The notes under the pieces are model-generated. The model was not told the DNA's origin. It was given only the letters and a program-made list of their open reading frames with translations, and made no database searches. Both the position numbers and the translations under genes were made by a program. Shown here in pieces: positions 26,995 to 35,599 of a DNA stretch of 48,852 nucleotides. The number at the start of each line of letters is the position of its first letter. The stretch's first letter is position 1. Origin of the DNA: Bacteroidia bacterium (lineage in GTDB: Bacteria > Bacteroidota > Bacteroidia > J057 > JANWXU01); contig JANWXU010000013.1 of NCBI GenBank assembly GCA_025057395.1, positions 1 to 48,852 of the forward strand, read 5' to 3'.

Positions 26995-29832
26995 TTAGTG
27001 GTTTTCTGGCATTAATATAACTTCAATTAAGTTTTGATGGTTAAAATAGAAGTTACTTTTTTCTTGTAATTCTTGTGTACTCAGGCTTTGAATGTAATCG
27101 GGTATTTTTAAAACTTCTTTAGGACTTAATTGATAGAAATAAATATTTTCTAGCAAGCCTAGCCAAAAACTATTTTTTTTGAGGGCAGTTTCTCTTTGTT
27201 TGATTTCCTGCTCCTTTACTTTTTTGAGATCTTGAGGATCAATACCGTTTTTCTTAATTTCATCAATTACTTGGTAGATAGTTTGTACGAGCTCGTCTAC
27301 TTTAGAAGGATCACAGCTGAAATAAATTTGAATTTGATAATAAGGATTAGGTAAAATTTGGGGTCGCAGGTAAGCTTGAATAGCATAGGTACCCGCTTTT
27401 TCTTCTCGGATAGCTTCCCTTAGTTTGATATTCATTACGCCTACCAAAACATTTACAGCCTGATGTTCACGGATTGTCCATTCAGTAGGACCATGAAAGT
27501 TGATATACACATTGCTTTTAGGGGCTAGACCTTTTTGAAATTTTATTTTTTTTACTCCCTTGATAGGATTAATATTTCGATTTTTCCAGTGGGAGGTACC
27601 AGGATAAGCAGGCAGAGAAGCAATATATTTTTCTACGTAGGGTTTGATTTTTGAGGGAGAAAAATTACCAACAAGAATAAAGGTAAAATTTTTAGCATTG
27701 CTAAAACGCTCCCTGAAGAAATGATAAGCCTCTGTAAATTTAACCTTTTCTAGCCTTTCTAGTGAGGGAGGAAGCATTCGAAAATGGCGATTATAAGTAA
27801 TTATGCGGATAGTATCATAAAATCTAGCTTCGGGGTTAGAAGCACGGTGAGCTAAGGCAGCTTGATTTCGTGCTTTGAACACTTCAAAGGCGGAACTATC
27901 CTTTCGAGGCTCTACGAACCAAAGATAAACAAGTTGAAATAGAGTTTCTAAATCTTGAGGGGAGGCATAGCCACTGAGACGCTCTTTTAGCTCTTCAATT
28001 TGAGGCGATACTTCTGCAATTTTACCGGATAAATATTTTTTTAGTTGAATATTAGATAGTTTCCCTATTCCGCATTCTTCCATTAATTCTCCGGCTACAC
28101 TGGCAGAGATAAAATTTTCATCTTCGGCTAGAGAAGATCCCCCAGCGCTAAAAGCAGCTAATAAAACTTCGTCTTCTTTAAAAGAAGTGGGTTTCAACAC
28201 TACGGTAGCTCCATTAGATAATTTCCATTCTATCGTACCTAATTCTTTATTTTTCTTTTCTGCTATTATTTTACCTGCCGTAGGGGAGGTTGATATCAGC
28301 TCTTTGGGTATTTCTTCTTCCGACTGCGCTACTAATGGTTCGTTTTTGATTTCCATAGCTATTTTTCTTAGTTCGGCTTCGGAAGGAAAAATATTTTTTT
28401 TGTCTTCCGGACCGCTAGCTAATACTACCTGATTTTGTTCTTGTATCCATTGTTGGGCAAGTTGATTAATTTCTTCTAAGCTAATAGTAGGGAGAAGAGC
28501 TTGGGCATATTTCAAGTTATCCTCGGGCCCCATATAGGGCTTTTGGTCTAAAAAATGATTCACTAGTTCTGCTGCTAATCGGGCAGATTCTGTTTTATCT
28601 TTTTCCTTGAAACTCGACTCATAATAGCGCAAAATTTCTTTTTTTTGTCTTTGTAGTTCCTCTTCTCGGAATCCAAATCTTTTGATGAGCTCTAGTTCTC
28701 TAAGAAGTGTTTGGTAGGCTTTTTGAAAATCACTATTTTTTAGGACTGTATATAACACAAGTGCATTTTTTTGATAACCCATATCCATAATGTGAGCATA
28801 GAACATTCCTAGCGGACTTTGAGGATCTTGAATGTGTACTTCTATCCTTTCTTGCAAGCATCCCTCAAAAACTGAGTACACGAGATTTTTACGAAAATCA
28901 GATAGGGTACCAGTAGGAATTTTATCAAATTTAAAAGCAATCATAAGGTTAATTGCGTCTGCCTCAGGGTCAGTAACTATCGAATATAAAGTTTGGGGAT
29001 GAAAAGGAATAGTATAGTACTTTCGCTCTTTAGCATTAGTAGGAGGGGGGAGTTTTGAAAAACGCTCTTTAATCTCTTTTTCAATGCTAGTAGGGTCGAT
29101 ATCTCCTACTACGATAATACCCATTAAGTCGGGTCGATACCAGTCCTTATAAAATTGAATAAGGGTTGAGTGGGGAAAATTTTGTAATACTTCTACTTTT
29201 CCAATTGGCAACCTTTCAGCATATCGGGAATTGAAGTAAAAGATTGGAAATTGCTTATTTTGAATTCTATAATCTGCTCCCAGATTTCCACGCCATTCTT
29301 CTATAATAACTCCTCGTTCCTTATCTATTTCTTCAGGTTCAAAACTTACTCTTGCAGCCCAGTCTTCTAGAACCAAAAGTCCTTTTTTTACAACTTCAGG
29401 CTTATTGGTAGGTAACTGTAACATGTAAACTGTTTCATCAAAACTAGTATATGCATTCAGGTGAGCCCCAAAGCGTGTACCGATAGACTCCAAGTAACTA
29501 ATAAGTTCTTGTTTTTTAAAATTTTGGGTTCCATTAAAGGCCATGTGCTCCACAAAGTGAGCTAAGCCTAATTGTTCCTCCGTTTCCAAAATAGAGCCTG
29601 CTTTTATAACTAGACGCAGCTCTACCCTCTGAGAAGGAAAAGGGTTTTTTTGTATAAAATAAGTGAGACCATTTTCTAGTTTTCCTTTCTTTACATTTGG
29701 ATTAAAGGGTAAAGAGGCATTTAGGTCCATGTTTTGCGAAAAGCCTGTATGAGCAGCGTTGATTATAAAACTAAAAATAAATATCTTTTGAAACCAGGTT
29801 ATTTTGTTTTTATAGTAAGAACAGATAAACAT
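26995..29832 (-). CDS. M16-family zinc metallopeptidase (insulinase/pitrilysin fold)
   Basis: The 945-residue protein starts with a secretion signal (about residues 1-32) and has the inverted zinc motif HFVEH at residues 92-96, with the downstream ERGVIIEEW glutamate of the M16 consensus. A second, non-catalytic M16 half follows (~residues 520-940), including AQQWIQ, EECGIGKLSN, LFQLVYLWF and the R/Y-type C-terminal motif AIQAYLRP. One chain with both halves is typical of periplasmic or outer-membrane-associated Bacteroidota M16 proteases that degrade peptides. Its substrate is unknown. The PsbP-like gene follows 16 bp later. Confidence 0.93.
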   Translation of the reverse strand: MFICSYYKNKITWFQKIFIFSFIINAAHTGFSQNMDLNASLPFNPNVKKGKLENGLTYFIQKNPFPSQRVELRLVIKAGSILETEEQLGLAHFVEHMAFNGTQNFKKQELISYLESIGTRFGAHLNAYTSFDETVYMLQLPTNKPEVVKKGLLVLEDWAARVSFEPEEIDKERGVIIEEWRGNLGADYRIQNKQFPIFYFNSRYAERLPIGKVEVLQNFPHSTLIQFYKDWYRPDLMGIIVVGDIDPTSIEKEIKERFSKLPPPTNAKERKYYTIPFHPQTLYSIVTDPEADAINLMIAFKFDKIPTGTLSDFRKNLVYSVFEGCLQERIEVHIQDPQSPLGMFYAHIMDMGYQKNALVLYTVLKNSDFQKAYQTLLRELELIKRFGFREEELQRQKKEILRYYESSFKEKDKTESARLAAELVNHFLDQKPYMGPEDNLKYAQALLPTISLEEINQLAQQWIQEQNQVVLASGPEDKKNIFPSEAELRKIAMEIKNEPLVAQSEEEIPKELISTSPTAGKIIAEKKNKELGTIEWKLSNGATVVLKPTSFKEDEVLLAAFSAGGSSLAEDENFISASVAGELMEECGIGKLSNIQLKKYLSGKIAEVSPQIEELKERLSGYASPQDLETLFQLVYLWFVEPRKDSSAFEVFKARNQAALAHRASNPEARFYDTIRIITYNRHFRMLPPSLERLEKVKFTEAYHFFRERFSNAKNFTFILVGNFSPSKIKPYVEKYIASLPAYPGTSHWKNRNINPIKGVKKIKFQKGLAPKSNVYINFHGPTEWTIREHQAVNVLVGVMNIKLREAIREEKAGTYAIQAYLRPQILPNPYYQIQIYFSCDPSKVDELVQTIYQVIDEIKKNGIDPQDLKKVKEQEIKQRETALKKNSFWLGLLENIYFYQLSPKEVLKIPDYIQSLSTQELQEKSNFYFNHQNLIEVILMPENH

Positions 29833-29920
29833 GTGGTATAGAAAAAAATATTAGCTTTACTGAATGCATTGTAAATTAAAGATAATTTAAGCTATAAATC
29901 AAAATTACTTAAAAGAAGCT

Positions 29921-30799
29921 ATGTCTACTACCTCACTTTTTCGCAAATATTTACTTGAGCAATCAGATTTCAGTAGTAGCCAAGAACCAGTGATTACCCT
30001 TTGCTATCAAACCATACCTTTTTGGGAGTCTGATTATCTTCAAAGTAACTGGTTAGAGTTATTTTCTTTGCCAGCCGCTGCCAATTCTTTACAAATCAAT
30101 GAAGAATCTAATTGGAAAAAACACTCTACTTTATTAATCAGTTTAGCTTGGCAAGAACATCGAGTGGACATCATAGGCCTGAAAGCCCCTTTACCTGACC
30201 ATACTTTTCAGCAGTGTGTGCAGGCAACTGGCTGGAATGAGAGCTTTAAACAAGCACTAAGTCAGACCCTTTGTTATATTAATTTAGCATACAGCGGTTA
30301 TTCGAAAGATCCTATACAAAAATACTTATTTCTTTACCAGATAGCCTCTACTTTTCCCCGGGAGCATTTGATTGGAATTATTAATGAGCCTGCTTTTCAT
30401 TGCCATCCTCCAGAAGCAATTGAAGATATTATTGATGAAAAGATGTTAGATATTGTGCACCACACTCCTCCCTTAATCTATTGGTGTGGCTTTTTGAGAG
30501 CTATTTTAGCAAAACAACAGTGGCTGCTTACGCGCGGACACCATTTATTTGGTATTCCTGATTTTGCTTTGGCATTTTATCCAGGAGTAGATCCTATATT
30601 AGTGCACCATATCTTTCAAGATATATTTTTGTACATGTATTTTGAAAATAAAGATATTCAACCAGGAGATGATATTGCTTTAAGTCAAGAACTAACCTTT
30701 CGGGTTGTGGCTCCTAATTTTGAACAAGAACCCCTTAAGGGCGCAGGCCAATTATTTATTTTCGAGCCTTGGAACTTTCAATCTCTTTGCTTTATTTAA
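29921..30799 (+). CDS. DUF4261-like protein of unknown function
   Basis: This 292-residue soluble protein shows no signal peptide. The C-terminal ~120 residues contain a DUF4261-like pattern: HTPPLIYWCGFLRA, LTRGHHLFGIPDFAL, then a helix with MYFEN and a GDDIA turn. The N-terminal part is mixed helix/strand and cysteine-containing. Roles of DUF4261 proteins are not established, and the assignment here is by eye. The PAS protein follows 35 bp downstream. It is divergent from the M16 gene, with 88 bp of AT-rich DNA between them. Confidence 0.5.
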   Translation: MSTTSLFRKYLLEQSDFSSSQEPVITLCYQTIPFWESDYLQSNWLELFSLPAAANSLQINEESNWKKHSTLLISLAWQEHRVDIIGLKAPLPDHTFQQCVQATGWNESFKQALSQTLCYINLAYSGYSKDPIQKYLFLYQIASTFPREHLIGIINEPAFHCHPPEAIEDIIDEKMLDIVHHTPPLIYWCGFLRAILAKQQWLLTRGHHLFGIPDFALAFYPGVDPILVHHIFQDIFLYMYFENKDIQPGDDIALSQELTFRVVAPNFEQEPLKGAGQLFIFEPWNFQSLCFI

Positions 30800-30834
30800 A
30801 AATACAGATACTAACTGTGGTAATATAGTTTAAT

Positions 30835-31221
30835 ATGAAAACGACAGTAAAAAATCCTATTAATTATAAAGGAGAATCATTAACTCCTGAAAGTTTACTA
30901 GAAAAGTATGAAAAGTTAGCTCTGTGTATTACTGATGAAAAAGGCTACTTTGTAGAGGTAAATGCTGCTTATTTGGAATTATATGGTTATCAGGAAAAGG
31001 AGCTTATAGGCAAGCATTTTACCATAGTGGTACCTGAAGAAAATAGGGCTTTTGCTGCAAAAGTGCACGATGAGTTTATAGCCGGTACTACTGAAATGCC
31101 AGCAGAGTGGACTGTACAAAGAAAAGATGGTGAACTTATACAAATACGTGCAGAGGCCATTCGCTGTGAAGACCCTAACGGAAGACCTGCTAAAATTACC
31201 ATTATCGAAAGAATTGCATAA
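30835..31221 (+). CDS. Stand-alone PAS domain protein
   Basis: The 128-residue protein is one PAS fold and nothing more. Visible pieces are the first strand (LALCITDEKGYFVEVN), the helix NAAYLELYGYQEKELIGK, and the C-terminal strands around EWTVQRKDGELIQI and IRCEDPNG. No output, kinase or DNA-binding domain is attached. It is likely a sensor or a protein interaction module acting in trans; the ligand is unknown. It is 35 bp after the DUF4261-like gene and is closed by a terminator. Confidence 0.85.
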   Translation: MKTTVKNPINYKGESLTPESLLEKYEKLALCITDEKGYFVEVNAAYLELYGYQEKELIGKHFTIVVPEENRAFAAKVHDEFIAGTTEMPAEWTVQRKDGELIQIRAEAIRCEDPNGRPAKITIIERIA

Positions 31222-31266
31222 ATTTTTAGAGTGTTTTTTATTTTAATAATATTAATAATACTCTAA

Positions 31267-31308
31267 TGCCTGCTGTTTCTTGTAAAAGAAAAATAGCAGG
31301 CTATTTTT
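31267..31308 (+). terminator. Rho-independent terminator after the PAS gene
   Basis: GCCTGCT (31268-31274) pairs with AGCAGGC (31295-31301), extended by TTTCTT with AAGAAA toward the loop, and is followed by TATTTTT. The arrangement is a standard terminator and ends the 30-31.2 kb unit. Confidence 0.85.
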
Positions 31309-31391
31309 GTTTGTTTGATAATCTATTAGGTGATTTTTAGCTTTCTAATAAATTAGTTACTTTAGTATTCTTATTTTTACTTATTTGAAAG

Positions 31392-31877
31392 ATGTCTTTT
31401 TTGCAAACTATTTTAGGTAGTGTAGGGCAGGTGCTTAGGCAAAATAATCTAGAATTTAGCGTAGAGGGTATTTCCAAAGCACTTGCCCAAGTAGATATGC
31501 AACAGGCCCAAAATTTTGTAATGCAGGCGCTTAATAATTTAGGTGGCGGCTCAGGTGTAAGTAATATTGAGCAAGCAAAAGATAAGATAATCCAGGCTTT
31601 GTTCGATGCTGCAGCAGATGGTGATATTTCTCTCACGGAAATGGCAGAAGTAAAGGGAATGCAAAAAATTTTGGGAATTAGTGATGCCCAGCTAGCAGAG
31701 ATGAAATTAAAAGTTTTGAATCAGTTAGCGCAAAAAGTTATTAGCGATAACCAAGTAAGCGATAATGAAATGCAAATAATCTTGGAAATTGAGAAAGACT
31801 TACAATTTTCTAGTAGTGAACAAGATTCCGTACGTCAGGTTTTAGAAAAAGTGAAAAGTCTTTATAAAAAGGCTTAA
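31392..31877 (+). CDS. Small helical TerB-like protein
   Basis: The protein has 161 residues. The C-terminal ~100 residues are all helical, with acidic turns (AAADGDISLTEMAE and VISDNQVSDNEMQI) spaced as in TerB/DjlA-like helical repeats or degenerate EF-hands; the glycine-rich segment GGGSGVS separates an N-terminal helical hairpin. No signal peptide or membrane helix is visible. TerB-like proteins are metal-binding or stress-response associated, but that label is only suggested by the pattern. No TerC, TerD or TerY gene is in the window. Confidence 0.55.
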   Translation: MSFLQTILGSVGQVLRQNNLEFSVEGISKALAQVDMQQAQNFVMQALNNLGGGSGVSNIEQAKDKIIQALFDAAADGDISLTEMAEVKGMQKILGISDAQLAEMKLKVLNQLAQKVISDNQVSDNEMQIILEIEKDLQFSSSEQDSVRQVLEKVKSLYKKA

Positions 31878-31923
31878 ATAGTAAAGCAATGCAGAAAGCG
31901 ATAATCATAGTAAAGTGAGCAAA

Positions 31924-31951
31924 AATGGCCCCCCTTGGGGGCTTTATTTTT
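31924..31951 (+). terminator. Terminator between the TerB-like and membrane-protein genes
   Basis: GCCCCC (31928-31933) pairs with GGGGGC (31937-31942) around a 3-nt loop and runs into TTTATTTTT. An ATG at 31925 lies within this hairpin, which argues that translation of the next gene starts later. Confidence 0.75.
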
Positions 31952-31963
31952 GGCTATATAAAA

Positions 31964-32470
31964 ATGAATCCGATTCAAATTCATCTTGTAACTAATCATA
32001 TTGCCATTGTTGGCTATATCTTTATCATACTTATTGGCTGCTTGGCTATTATTTTTAGAGTTGTACAGTACCGTTACTTGGTATATGGATTAACTTTAGT
32101 TTGTTCAGTAGTGGGGGGGCTTTCTTATTTTTCAGGGCAGAAAGCAATGGAACAAAAATATCAAATGGTTTTAGATAATACAGATTTAAGAGAAAATATT
32201 ATAAATCTGAAAACTAATTCTTATTTAAGGCAGGAGGAATGCTTTTCTAGAATAGCACTAGAGAAGCACGAGGCTATGGCAGAAATAGCTCTTATTTTTT
32301 TCAGTATGGATTTAATTTTAGCGTTTATAGGTATTGTAAGTTGCTTAAAATGGCCTATGCTAGAAAAATTTCTTTTTGGAATATTGCTGTTGCTTTTGAG
32401 CATTAGTACTTTCTGGATTATACAAATGGCTCACGAGGGTGGAAAAATTAACCACAGTGCGCTTAGATAG
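31964..32470 (+). CDS. Four-helix inner-membrane protein (function unknown)
   Basis: The 168-residue protein has four predicted membrane helices: around residues 13-32, 37-55, 100-122 and 128-148. The second and third flank a charged soluble segment (EQKYQMVLDN to RIALEKHE). The N-terminal motif NPIQIHLVTNHIAIVG resembles a recurrent start of small Bacteroidota membrane proteins with an LNHxP-V-G motif. The start is set at 31964 because the in-frame ATG at 31925 is inside a terminator hairpin. Function is unknown. Confidence 0.8.
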   Translation: MNPIQIHLVTNHIAIVGYIFIILIGCLAIIFRVVQYRYLVYGLTLVCSVVGGLSYFSGQKAMEQKYQMVLDNTDLRENIINLKTNSYLRQEECFSRIALEKHEAMAEIALIFFSMDLILAFIGIVSCLKWPMLEKFLFGILLLLLSISTFWIIQMAHEGGKINHSALR

Positions 32471-32512
32471 TATTATATGCAAGCTTCTTAGTAATTGATT
32501 TATTATTAGTTT

Positions 32513-32547
32513 TTTGAATTAGTAAAGTTTTGACTTTTTTAGTTTTG
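32513..32547 (+). promoter_or_regulatory. Candidate Bacteroidota promoter before the TPR-OB gene
   Basis: TTTG at 32513-32516 and a perfect TAnnTTTG match (TAGTTTTG, 32540-32547) are separated by 23 bp, within the loose spacing of Bacteroidota -33/-7 promoters. The start codon lies 43 bp after the -7 element. Sequence match only. Confidence 0.4.
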
Positions 32548-32589
32548 TAAAAGAATGCTAATTTTTGCTAGAAATATGATTTGAAGATT

Positions 32590-34098
32590 ATGATTTTTAC
32601 TAAGATTCAAGAGCTTCGAAAGGCAAATAAGTTAAAAGAAGCTTTGGAATTAGCCTCGGTAGCATTGGAAAAAGAACCCGAAAATATCTGGAATAAAAGA
32701 GCAGCCGGCTGGGTTTTCTATGATTTTTTGAAAGAAGCAAGCACACCTGAAAAGTTGGACATATTTTTACAAGAATTGAAAAATATAGCCAATTTACATT
32801 TGCCGCCTCAAGAGAATATAATTTTTGATAATTGTGCTTGGAAAATTGGCTCTATGCTCTATGCTCTTAGCAAACAAGCTCACCTAGATTTCAATAAACT
32901 TGATGAATTATTTGATATAATAAAAAACTTTCATTTTACTCGCTCTACTCAAGCTTATACTTTTCTTTATAAAGCTTTTCATCAGTTTAATGATAAATGG
33001 GATGGTTATTTAGCATTTGCCGATTGGTGGGGTTTTGAAAATTTTTGCCCTGAGGATTATGAAAAAACACAGGTAGGGGATAATAAAATTATGGCAATTG
33101 CTGAGCAAGCTTATTATGCCTATAGTAGGAAGTTAATTAGTGAGTGGAAAGCAGGAAAGAAAGCAAAGGAAGTTAAAGAAAAGATACAAGCTTTTTTGCC
33201 AAAACTTGATTCTCTTTTGCAGAAATACCCTCATTTTCAATTTTTGCCTTACTTCAAAACAAAACTAGAATTGATAACTGGTACTTCGCAAAATATTCTT
33301 TCCACTTTTTTGCCTTTTGCAAGACTCAAAAAGAATGAATTTTGGGTATGGGAATTGTTGGCTGAATTATTTCCTAAAGATAAAGAAATTCAGTTTGTTT
33401 GCTATTGCAAAGCACTGAGTTTAAAGGTTCCAGAGGAGTACTTAATTAACACACGTTATAAATTTGTACCTTTATTAATTGAAAAACAATTGTATAACGA
33501 AGCTAAAACCGAGATTAACAACATTATAAAAATACGAAAACAGCACCAATGGAAAATTCCAGAGGTTATACAGGATTGGCTAAAGGCGGATTGGTATCAG
33601 CGTGCTGTGGAAAAAAATAATAATTCAGACGTATATCAACCACACTTGAATAAGGCCGAAAAAATTTTATACCAAGATATTGCGGAGGAAATTGTAGTTG
33701 TTCAAAGTATTAATAGCAAAAAGTTTATTATAAACTTTATTCAAAATAAAAATAAAAAAGGCTTTTTTAAGTATGAAGGACTCCTAGACTCTCCACCAGA
33801 ACCAGGAGATGTTTTAAGGGTTCGATTTAAGGGGGATCCAAAAGAAGAGTACTATAAAGTTTTGACAATTGAAAAAGCGGGGGAGGAAGTCACTTCTGAA
33901 GCTTTACAAGATTTTGAGGGTATTATAAAAATAAATACGCATAGTGGCTTAGGATTTGTGAGAGACATATTTATTCCTCCTTCGTTAATAGAACATTATT
34001 TTTTAGTTGATGGAGAAAACGTTAAAGGGAGAGCTGTTCTTTCTTTTGATGAAAAAAAGAAAAAGTGGGGATGGAAAGCCGTAAAGGTAATAAAATAA
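32590..34098 (+). CDS. TPR protein with C-terminal OB/cold-shock-like domains
   Basis: The 502-residue protein begins with a TPR (KANKLKEALELASVALEKEPEN) and continues as helical hairpins to about residue 370. Residues ~380-440 and ~445-502 form two small beta-rich domains. The last has DFEGIIKINTHSGLGFV and ends KKKKWGWKAVKVI, the arrangement of a cold-shock/S1-like OB fold that binds nucleic acid. The ATG at 32590 is preferred over a TTG at 32581. There is no signal peptide. It looks like a cytoplasmic helical scaffold fused to RNA- or DNA-binding domains. I do not recognise a characterised homologue; any defence or RNA-metabolism role is unproven. Confidence 0.65.
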   Translation: MIFTKIQELRKANKLKEALELASVALEKEPENIWNKRAAGWVFYDFLKEASTPEKLDIFLQELKNIANLHLPPQENIIFDNCAWKIGSMLYALSKQAHLDFNKLDELFDIIKNFHFTRSTQAYTFLYKAFHQFNDKWDGYLAFADWWGFENFCPEDYEKTQVGDNKIMAIAEQAYYAYSRKLISEWKAGKKAKEVKEKIQAFLPKLDSLLQKYPHFQFLPYFKTKLELITGTSQNILSTFLPFARLKKNEFWVWELLAELFPKDKEIQFVCYCKALSLKVPEEYLINTRYKFVPLLIEKQLYNEAKTEINNIIKIRKQHQWKIPEVIQDWLKADWYQRAVEKNNNSDVYQPHLNKAEKILYQDIAEEIVVVQSINSKKFIINFIQNKNKKGFFKYEGLLDSPPEPGDVLRVRFKGDPKEEYYKVLTIEKAGEEVTSEALQDFEGIIKINTHSGLGFVRDIFIPPSLIEHYFLVDGENVKGRAVLSFDEKKKKWGWKAVKVIK

Positions 34099-34112
34099 GA
34101 TTTTTTTTGAGG

Positions 34113-35141
34113 TTATTCTTCTAAAGATTTTCTATCCAGGTTTTTTAGAAATTTTTGGGGGTTACGTTCGTATTGTAAGTATTGCCGGCAGAGATTGGCA
34201 ATAATTTTGGCAGATTTTCCTCCATTTTGAATGGGCATGAGTTTTTTCAACTCTTCAATATTAAAAAAAGAGTGTACTTCTTTACCCAAAGCTAAACCAA
34301 TATAAGCAACAGAAGACCATTGGGTGATTAATACATCACAATTGGCTATCATTTCTCCAGTGTTACCCTCTTGAAAGATTAAAGTTCCTGCAGGAGCGTA
34401 TTTTTCAATTTCTCGTTTAGCTCGCTCATACTTTTCATTAGGGTGCAATTTGAAAATAAGAGGCCGCCCTGCTGCTATTTTCACGCACTTTCGAATAAAT
34501 TTAGGACGATTTTCAAAATCAAAAGTTTCTCGAATATCGGAGGTGCAAACAAGTACATAATTTTTGTAGGGGAAATTATTGTTCAAAAATTCAGCTGCAT
34601 TATCAAAGTTAGGAATACCAGTGGCAATAGTTTTTTCAAGGTCTGTTCCCCACTTAGCAATACGGTGACGGTAGCCCTCAGAGGCCGTACAGTAAATATC
34701 ACATAAATTGCTGGCACCATTAAGAGAGGTGCCGAAGGCTAGGTAGCGCGGTAGCCCTAAAGCTTTTACTAAATAAGTTCCCCATGTAGCTCTATCTATC
34801 ATTCCCTCTTGTATCCATATGGACTTAGTTTCCCTAGCAACTTTGGGCATAATTAAGTCACTGCACATAAGTACTAGATCATATTTATTGTTATATTGCC
34901 GGGCGCGATAGTCATTTTTTAAATTATGGGCTGCCAAATACTCATCAGTGATTTTTTTCCATTTGTTCCCTAGGATTGTTCCTTCTAGGAGTTTATTGCG
35001 TATGCCCCATTGTATAAGGAAATGGTCTCCATAAAGTTGGCTAAAGTAGTGCTCGCATTCAGGTAGCTCATTTGCAATTTTATGCATTTGAGTAGTTTGG
35101 TTCATAGAACCAATTACAAATAATATTTTAGGCTTACTCAT
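34113..35141 (-). CDS. GT-B-fold glycosyl/glycerophosphotransferase-like protein
   Basis: The 342-residue cytoplasmic protein starts with a Rossmann-like strand (KPKILFVIGSMNQTTQM) and has a second lobe carrying FKLHPNEKYERAKREI and VLITQWSSVAYIGLALG. This layout resembles CDP-glycerol glycerophosphotransferase-like and UDP-GlcNAc 2-epimerase-like GT-B proteins of capsule or surface polysaccharide synthesis. A donor cannot be named. Start ATG at 35141 is preferred to the in-frame TTG at 35189. It is convergent with the TPR-OB gene, 14 bp between stops, and the next gene upstream begins a short distance away on the same strand. Confidence 0.6.
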   Translation of the reverse strand: MSKPKILFVIGSMNQTTQMHKIANELPECEHYFSQLYGDHFLIQWGIRNKLLEGTILGNKWKKITDEYLAAHNLKNDYRARQYNNKYDLVLMCSDLIMPKVARETKSIWIQEGMIDRATWGTYLVKALGLPRYLAFGTSLNGASNLCDIYCTASEGYRHRIAKWGTDLEKTIATGIPNFDNAAEFLNNNFPYKNYVLVCTSDIRETFDFENRPKFIRKCVKIAAGRPLIFKLHPNEKYERAKREIEKYAPAGTLIFQEGNTGEMIANCDVLITQWSSVAYIGLALGKEVHSFFNIEELKKLMPIQNGGKSAKIIANLCRQYLQYERNPQKFLKNLDRKSLEE

Positions 35142-35200
35142 TGAAGGAATTATGGCTTTTGAATAAAATAATTCAAAAGCTAAAGACAATGCTTAGGACC

Positions 35201-35536
35201 TTAGGACTTGGTAAGAACATAGACCACTATGTCTATCAGCGGACGATCTTGATGAGTTTTACCCTCGTAGGTGATAATTGCTCTTCTGCCCTCTGTTACA
35301 GCTATATCAAAGAAAAAGTCACTTGTGTGTCCTTCTTCGTGGTCAAAGTAGATCCCCGTTTTGAATTTTCCGTTTACATAAAAGTCTCTTATCGAAGCAG
35401 GATAAATTTTATTTTCACAGGCTACAAATATTTGGTCACTTGGCAGATTCAAATTTTGAGCAACACCGTTTAAGTCCTCTAGTAGAAAACATTGATTATG
35501 TACCTCAAATTTTGTAATATGTTTTTCAAATTTCAT
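35201..35536 (-). CDS. Small protein of unknown function (111 aa)
   Basis: The 111-residue protein has no signal peptide or membrane helix and is rich in beta strands (ITKFEVHNQCFLLED, KFKTGIYFDHEE, IAVTEGRRAIITYEG). A clean ATG and its own spacing make it a likely real gene. It lies between murQ and the GT-B-like gene on the same strand, 63 bp after the murQ-side gap. I do not recognise the family. Confidence 0.65.
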   Translation of the reverse strand: MKFEKHITKFEVHNQCFLLEDLNGVAQNLNLPSDQIFVACENKIYPASIRDFYVNGKFKTGIYFDHEEGHTSDFFFDIAVTEGRRAIITYEGKTHQDRPLIDIVVYVLTKS

Positions 35537-35599
35537 AATACTTAGGAATTAAAATGCCAAAATCAAAGATACAAAAAATTCTATAAGCATTTTTATGCT

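Noticed and set aside
31392-31877. A tellurite-resistance (ter) operon
   Set aside because: Only a weak TerB-like pattern is seen; no TerC, TerD or TerY gene is in the window.
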